From Camellia lanceoleosa (taxonomy: Eukaryota > Streptophyta > Magnoliopsida > Ericales > Theaceae), in assembly GCA_025200525.1 (NCBI GenBank), contig CM045768.1:50662925-50726924 (forward strand): a stretch of DNA of 64,000 bases, written 5' to 3'. This document shows, piece after piece, positions 59,026-64,000 of this stretch. The notes beneath the pieces were generated by a model. That model worked only from the letters and a program-made list of their open reading frames with translations, made no database searches and was not told where the DNA came from. Numbering within the stretch: the stretch's first letter is position 1; each line of letters opens with the position of its first letter. Both the position numbers and the translations under genes were made by a program.

Positions 59026-61106
59026 TAGGGTTTTTTTTTTTTTTTTAAGGTCCCATGTATTAAGATTTTATAGCATAAAAGACATCTAATATTTTCATAA
59101 TGTCTAAGGTCCCTCAAGTTGATCCAGAGAAAATTGGTCCAGAGAAAATTCACGTCACACAAATTGGTCCAGAGAAATTTTTTCTCTGACCTTTCCTAAA
59201 CTTCCCATTATAAATTTCTTTGCCCTCTCATTCTCCAAATTTCTATGCCTTCCATATATTTCCACTCTCCCAGAGAAATTTCTCTGCCTTTTCACAAAAT
59301 TACATCTCCAGAGAAATTTGTAATTAATTCTCTAATTTATATATGTAGCGTTGTTGTTGGTTCTGGTTTTGTAAAAGAAGCTTTGAGAGCATCTCTTACA
59401 ATTGTGTGAAATTTCATTGAGAAACTTGTAGCTTGGGAAATTCTCACAGCTACTTTTAAATTTCTCTGATTTGAGAAAGGAAAGGAAAATAAACAATCAT
59501 AAGTAAACTCACATCCAATGTAAGGGTGTTTATGGATGTAATTGAGATTTGGCAAATGAATGAAAAAAACAAAAAAAAAGAAAAGAAGCTTTTGATAAAT
59601 AATTTTCTCTGTCCTCCCTGCCTTCAATTGGTCAAAATAAATCCAGAGAAATTTGAAAACCCATAAAAAATTAGTCAAAATGAACCCAGAGAAATACCTG
59701 CCAAAATGACCGTTGTTGATGCAACTAAGAAGTCAAAGGCTGATTAAAAGATAAATAGTTCAACAGTTTAAAACAGAAAGAGAAAATTCAAAATCTTGTA
59801 CTAGAGAACTGAGTACAACCAAGAAACAAAATTTCTCTAAACTTTCAAATTTCTTTGACCTACTCTCCAGAGAATTTCTCTGGCCTTCCCTCATCTTCAG
59901 AGAAATTTCCCTTCTCTCCAGAGAAAATTGAAATTTCCCTGAACAAGGTTATTTGCTTTTGTAGAATCCTTTCTTTGTGAAACCAGAGAAATTCAAATCC
60001 TTTACCAGAGAAAATTGAAATCAGAAAAAATTCCAAATCCTTTACCAATCAAATCTTTATTAGTTGAATAGAAAAAAAAATAATGAGAAGTGTAATATAT
60101 ATATACTAATAGTACATAACCAAAGTAAAGTGCTCACTAGATAAAATTCTAGACTAGAGAAATTATGGACCAGAGACTAAAACACAGAGAAAATACATCT
60201 TTTATTGATTTGAAAAGTTACTGAAAATAAATTGCTTAAATTCATACATTTTGCACTACCAATGGCCGACATGCATACGCAGCTCAAACAACAAGAGCTA
60301 TTAGAGAGGGAGAGAGAGATTCTAGAGAGAGAGTTTGAGAGAGAGAGAGACAAGGGGCGATGAGTGGGCTAATAATTTCCCATATAACCGTGACAAGCAC
60401 TGAAAGCACAAACAGAGCAGAGAGCTTTTTATATATGATTAGCATTCCTGGTCTCGACTGAGAATTTGAATTCCATCACAAAACTTCTTGGTTTCTTGAA
60501 ATTAACATTTCTAAGAATTCCTTATAGAACCCAAGTCCACCTCTCTCTCTCTCTCTCTCTATCACATTCTCAAAATGTCACAAGATAGCCCATGATCTCT
60601 TTTTGAAGTTCCTCAAGAAGAAGAAGACGAATCGGAAGAACTAGATATTGATACTGATGATCAACAACAACATCAACAACAATTTGAAGAAGAAGAAGAA
60701 GCAGATGGGTCGGAGTCCGATTCTGAAGACTGTAGCATCTATACCTCCTCCCCCGATCCTGATATTCATTAGGAAACTCGTACACGCAATGTCTTCGTCT
60801 TCAAGCCAAGGTGTCTGAAAATGAAGGACATCAATTCTTCTACAGATTTGCCAGCAAAAATACCATTCAAGAACTCTGGAGGTCAAGAGAGAGGAGAGAG
60901 TTGGATCTTGGAGTATCTGGTTTCGATTGACTTTGCCCATCTTTTCTCTCTAGGGTTTCAGAGAGAGAGAAAGGAAGTACTGCTCTGCAGTAGAGGATGA
61001 GAGACAAATAGTTAAATTTCTCTGATATATGTTTAGGGACCTTAGAAATCAAAAAATAATTTTAAAAATCTCTTCCATTACAAAAAATTGAGAGAGGGAC
61101 CCTATA
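59026..61106. mobile_element. Candidate TIR element with CAGAGAAATTTCTCTG palindromes and a gene fragment
   Basis: TAAGGTCCCT followed 11 bases later by AGAGAAA occurs at 59105 and, reversed, near 61046. TATAGGG lies outside both at about 59025 and 61107. The left two-thirds is studded with CCAGAGAAA / TTTCTCTGG pieces; 59271-59286 is a perfect 16-bp palindrome of the two. The right third holds a CT-rich leader and a broken coding segment. No target duplication is certain, so the element call is tentative. Confidence 0.5.
60575..60860 (+). pseudogene. Broken gene fragment (acidic, Gln-rich protein)
   Basis: After a (CT)n leader (60541-60560) an ATG opens a frame with two in-frame stops (TGA at 60593-60595, TAG near 60770). 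Between and after the stops it reads coding-like: SLFEVPQEEEDESEELDIDT, a QQQHQQQ run, DSEDCSIYTSSPDPDIH, then RNVFVFKPRCLKMKD. Composition and codon pattern look like a plant gene exon. I do not recognise the family. Its position inside an inverted-repeat element suggests capture. Confidence 0.45.
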
Positions 61107-61327
61107 TTAATTTTTCTTAAATTATATCACATCACCCCCTTAATACATTTATTAATAAACTAATCAATCTTTAAAAAACCGCCACCACACGAGAGTTCTC
61201 AATGCAACAGTTGCTCGATAACATCGGAACAGCAGCTCTATGAACACAAGGAAGTCAACCGATGCAGTGAAGCAGCTTCACACCCAACCTCTCAATCCAT
61301 CGCGCCTGGTTCTTCAAGCTGAACAAA

Positions 61328-61514
61328 ATGAGCAGTAGTAGTAGTAGAAAAGCCAAGAACATGAACAACAATCCCATTTACAAAAACCCTAACTCCCCAA
61401 TCGAATCCAGAATCAAAGACTTACTCTCTCGAATGACCTTGTCCGAGAAGATCGGCCAGATCACTCAAATCGATCGACGAGTCGCCACTCGTTCCGCCAT
61501 TCGAGACCTCTCCA

Positions 61515-61552
<38 letters not shown>

Positions 61553-63780
61553 TATGCATTTTCTTCGTTTGATCTTCGATTCATTGATGTCTCAGGGAGT
61601 ATTCTCAGCGCCGGCGGCGGTGGACCGTTCGAGAAAGCAACGTCGGCCGATTGGATCGATATGATTGACAGATTCCAGAACGCTGCGCTCGAGTCTCGGC
61701 TCGGGATTCCACTTCTCTACGGTACTGACGCTGTTCATGGCAACAACAACGTCTACGGTGCCACTGTATTTCCTCACAACATTGGCCTTGGAGCTAGTAG
61801 GTATTATATGTAACTATTGTTGTTGCTTATTTATAGAATCATTGTGTGGCTGTAAGTTCTCATAATTTTTTAGTTTGTGTGACAGAGATGCAGAGTTGGT
61901 TAGGAGGATTGGAGTTGCAACTGCTCTTGAAGTTAGGGCTTGTGGCGCTCAGTTTACTTTTGCTCCTTGTGTGGCTGTAAGTTCTCATAATTTTTTATGT
62001 TAGATTATTTGATCGGATTATTATTAGACCATTCTGTGTTTATTTTGGTTCAAATTGGTCATCCATGTATCAAAGATTTATGTTGAACCATGTTAATTGT
62101 CTGTATTTTGCTTGGTATGTTGTGATTTTGCATCACTAGTTTACTTTGAATCTGATACGTCTATATGGCACAATGTTGTCATTGTTTAAATTAAGGGAAA
62201 CGTGCAATCATGCTAATGGAAGGGCGCAAAATAAGAATTGGAAATAGTTGTCCTGTTAATTCTAATTCTTATTGCTTTAAGTCATCAAATTAGATTTGTT
62301 TTTATGCCTTGCTGATTAAATTATTAAACACCTTGCTTTTGGTTTGGTTCTTTCTTCTTCACTTTGTGTTTGTAGTTGAGATAACTTCTAATATTTTCTA
62401 AACATGAAAATTCTAGTATATAATTTTAGTAACTTAATGCCGTTACGCAATCATTACATAACGAACGTAATGAAGGTACGTAACGGTTGGGTGCTTACTG
62501 CCACCCGTTATGGTCATTATAGGAGTGTGACAGAAATTCACAACCGTAACGGCCGCCACCATTACATAAAGGCTGTAACGGCTGTTACATTGTTGCTGCA
62601 ACACTGTTATGGCCATTACGCATCTATTTTTTAAAATTTAATTTATTTTTATAAATTTTGTATATAATGCTATTTTTTATTTCTATTTTTTAGTTACATA
62701 AAATTTAAATAAAAATCTTATCTATACATGTTTTGAATGTCTAATAATATTCAAATTCTACAAGACTTTTTCATTTAATTATATTTGAATATTAATTTAT
62801 ATCTATATCTCTTATGTTAAATTTATTGAATAAAATTTAAATTTTATGTTATGTACTTTTACATTATTATGTTGATATTTTGTATTTTGAATTTATGTTT
62901 ATGAGACTATTGTTTTTAATATTAAATATACTTTACTTTTTTCTTCACAGATTGAAAGTTATCCATAAGTATAATTAGTAAAGCAAAAAATATAGCAACT
63001 TAAAACTAATATAAAAATTAGTATATAAATTGGATCATGTTTTAAAACTAAACAAAATAAATAAATAAATTAATTTTGAACCTTACTAAGGCCTTATTTG
63101 GAAATATGCTATTTTAGTAACTTTTTGATATTTTGGCTAAAATATGAGGTGAAAAAAATTGTATATTTGGAATGAATTTTTGATTTTTTACGAAAATATG
63201 TGCAAAAAGTAGAGAGAAAATGGAATCTTTGATTTTTTGGTATATGTTATAGACTTCTTGGTTTTTTTAGTAACTTTTTAACTTTTAGGCTAAAATTATT
63301 ACTTCCCAAACGAGGCCTAAATGTGATTGTGAAATAAAAACATGCATATCGATATGTTTTTCTAAAACTCTGCGAAGAATTAAAAAATTCATGATTTTGG
63401 TTGCTGCAACTGTTACGCGACAGCCATTACACCCTGCAACTGTGTCAACACTACTGTTACCATTAAGGTAACCACTACCGTTACTTAAAACCTTGAGCTT
63501 AATTGTATATGTCGTTGTAGGTGAATTATTTTGTCTCTTTCTTATGTGTGTGTGCTTGTCCTTTATTCTTACAATTTTTTTTTCTTGAATAATAGTTGTC
63601 CTGCTAATAATTTGAATTGAATTGATGCCAATAGGTATGTAAAGATCCCAGATGGGGAAGATGTTACGAGAGTTACAGTGAAGATACAGAAATTGTGAGA
63701 AATATGACTTCCCTTGTTAAAGGCTTGCAGGGACAGCCGCCTCAAGGACACCCAAAAGGCTACCCTTTTGTAGCTGGAAG
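61328..63780 (+). CDS. GH3-family beta-glucosidase, N-terminal part (gene runs off the right edge)
   Basis: Exons 61328-61517, 61596-61800, 61886-61976 and 63635-63780 join in frame to about 210 codons. The start is followed by a Ser-rich leader without a clear signal peptide, unlike secreted barley-ExoI-type enzymes. Family motifs: [43 protein letters not shown] (the Asp in VHG-preceding position binds substrate), [23 protein letters not shown] and [14 protein letters not shown]. The nucleophile (in a G-x-x-x-SDW segment) lies beyond the window. Plant GH3 exo-glucosidases trim cell-wall glucans. Exon 4 ends with an AG|GT junction at 63780; the rest of the window is intron. No break in the visible part. 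Confidence 0.92.
61518..61552 (+). repeat. TC microsatellite starting at the GH3 intron 1 donor
   Basis: The donor GT (61518-61519) runs directly into a (CT)n tract. Intron 1 is only 78 bases. Confidence 0.8.
61844..61876 (+). repeat. Copy of the exon 3/intron 3 junction inside intron 2
   Basis: TGTGTGGCTGTAAGTTCTCA and the next 12 bases here are the same as at 61969-62000, where they form the end of exon 3 and its donor. The two copies are 125 bases apart. Confidence 0.85.
62436..63497. mobile_element. TAACGG-rich repeat element in GH3 intron 3
   Basis: The left block has repeated GTTACG, CCGTTA, TAACGG and GGCCATTAC. The right block has CTGTTACGCGACAGCCATTA and ends ACCGTTACTTAAAACC. The blocks are partly inverted to one another with AT-rich DNA between. 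Boundaries are approximate. Confidence 0.45.
63090..63317. mobile_element. Tourist-like MITE
   Basis: GGCCTTATTTGG at the left and CCAAACGAGGCC at the right, with TAA on each side (63087-63089 and 63318-63320). 228 bp. Same family as 58574-58857; PIF/Harbinger-type by ends and duplication. Confidence 0.88.
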
Positions 63781-63894
63781 GTAGAGAGGATACTGCATCT
63801 TCTATGATTTGTTATGATTCAAGCAATTAGTATCATCTGCCAAGGGAGTCCTACTTACTGACTATGAAACAGTGACACTTAAAAGCAAGTGCCG

Positions 63895-64000
63895 TATCTG
63901 TGTCGGACACGCGGACACTTCGGGGACATGTATGAGACACACCACATGACGTGTCTCTTTATTTTATTAATTTATTTTCAGGAGACACTTCGGAGACACA
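63895..64000. repeat. GTGTCGGACACG dispersed repeat in GH3 intron 4
   Basis: GTGTCGGACACGCGGACACT, GGACATGT, GAGACAC and CGTGTCTC occur in 100 bases and continue past the window. Related to 10185-10510. Confidence 0.55.

Larger units (their letters stand above)
61977..63634. other. GH3 intron 3, filled with mobile DNA
   Basis: About 1.66 kb. It carries a TAACGG-rich block (about 62440-62625), a matching block near the other side (about 63405-63495) and a nested Tourist-like MITE (63090-63317). No separate gene is supported. Confidence 0.6.

Noticed and set aside
62404..62634. 76-codon plus-strand frame in GH3 intron 3
   Set aside because: Coincides with the TAACGG repeat block; repetitive and without a domain.
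1..64000. tRNA, rRNA or microRNA genes
   Set aside because: No cloverleaf with conserved A and B boxes and no rRNA sequence was seen. Hairpins present look like repeats or MITEs; microRNA status cannot be judged without expression data.

Overview
The window is nuclear DNA of a flowering plant, most likely a woody core eudicot. The evidence is AT-rich intergenic DNA, GT-AG introns, a chloroplast-type FtsH gene, and a dense load of LTR elements, LINEs, MULEs, PIF/Harbinger elements and MITEs. The species cannot be fixed from the sequence alone.

Three host genes are supported exon by exon. (1) An FtsH7/FtsH9-type thylakoid or envelope metalloprotease lies on the minus strand (15711-23226, 13 exons, 833 codons, open throughout). 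(2) A very acidic, membrane-anchored plant protein of unknown function lies on the plus strand (44292-52278, 7 exons, 1778 codons); exons 3-7 look like serial duplicates. (3) The first four exons of a GH3-family beta-glucosidase lie on the plus strand (61328-63780) and run off the right edge. No operon-like relationship is expected or seen between them.

Nearly everything else is mobile DNA. From left to right: a long-TIR element carrying a probable captured gene fragment (565-2212); AT-rich sequence with hairpin repeats; and an 8.6 kb candidate MULE (4612-13196). The MULE has an apparent 9-bp target duplication, hairpins near both ends, a dead FAR1/MURA-like transposase, and about 4.6 kb of degenerate GGTGTAA / TTACACC repeats arranged in opposing blocks.

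Next come the FtsH gene (with a LINE tail in intron 9) and then an 18.5 kb insertion stack that can be read as a history. A long-TIR MITE was hit by a 5'-truncated LINE (perfect 13-bp target duplication). The LINE was then hit by a Tekay-like Ty3/gypsy element and, separately, by a solo LTR (perfect 5-bp duplication). The gypsy element was in turn hit by a second solo LTR of the same family. The second half holds the acidic membrane protein gene, an intact copy of the same long-TIR MITE family, a dead PIF/Harbinger element with convergent ORF1 and transposase and a Tourist-like MITE 19 bp from its end, a 2 kb element full of CAGAGAAATTTCTCTG-type palindromes that carries a broken gene fragment, and the GH3 gene with TE-filled introns.

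The least ordinary observations are the foldback repeat array inside the MULE, the pre-gag reading frame of the gypsy element (which becomes continuous when the nested LTR is mentally removed), the serial exon duplication in the membrane protein gene, and a copy of an exon/intron junction inside the neighbouring GH3 intron.
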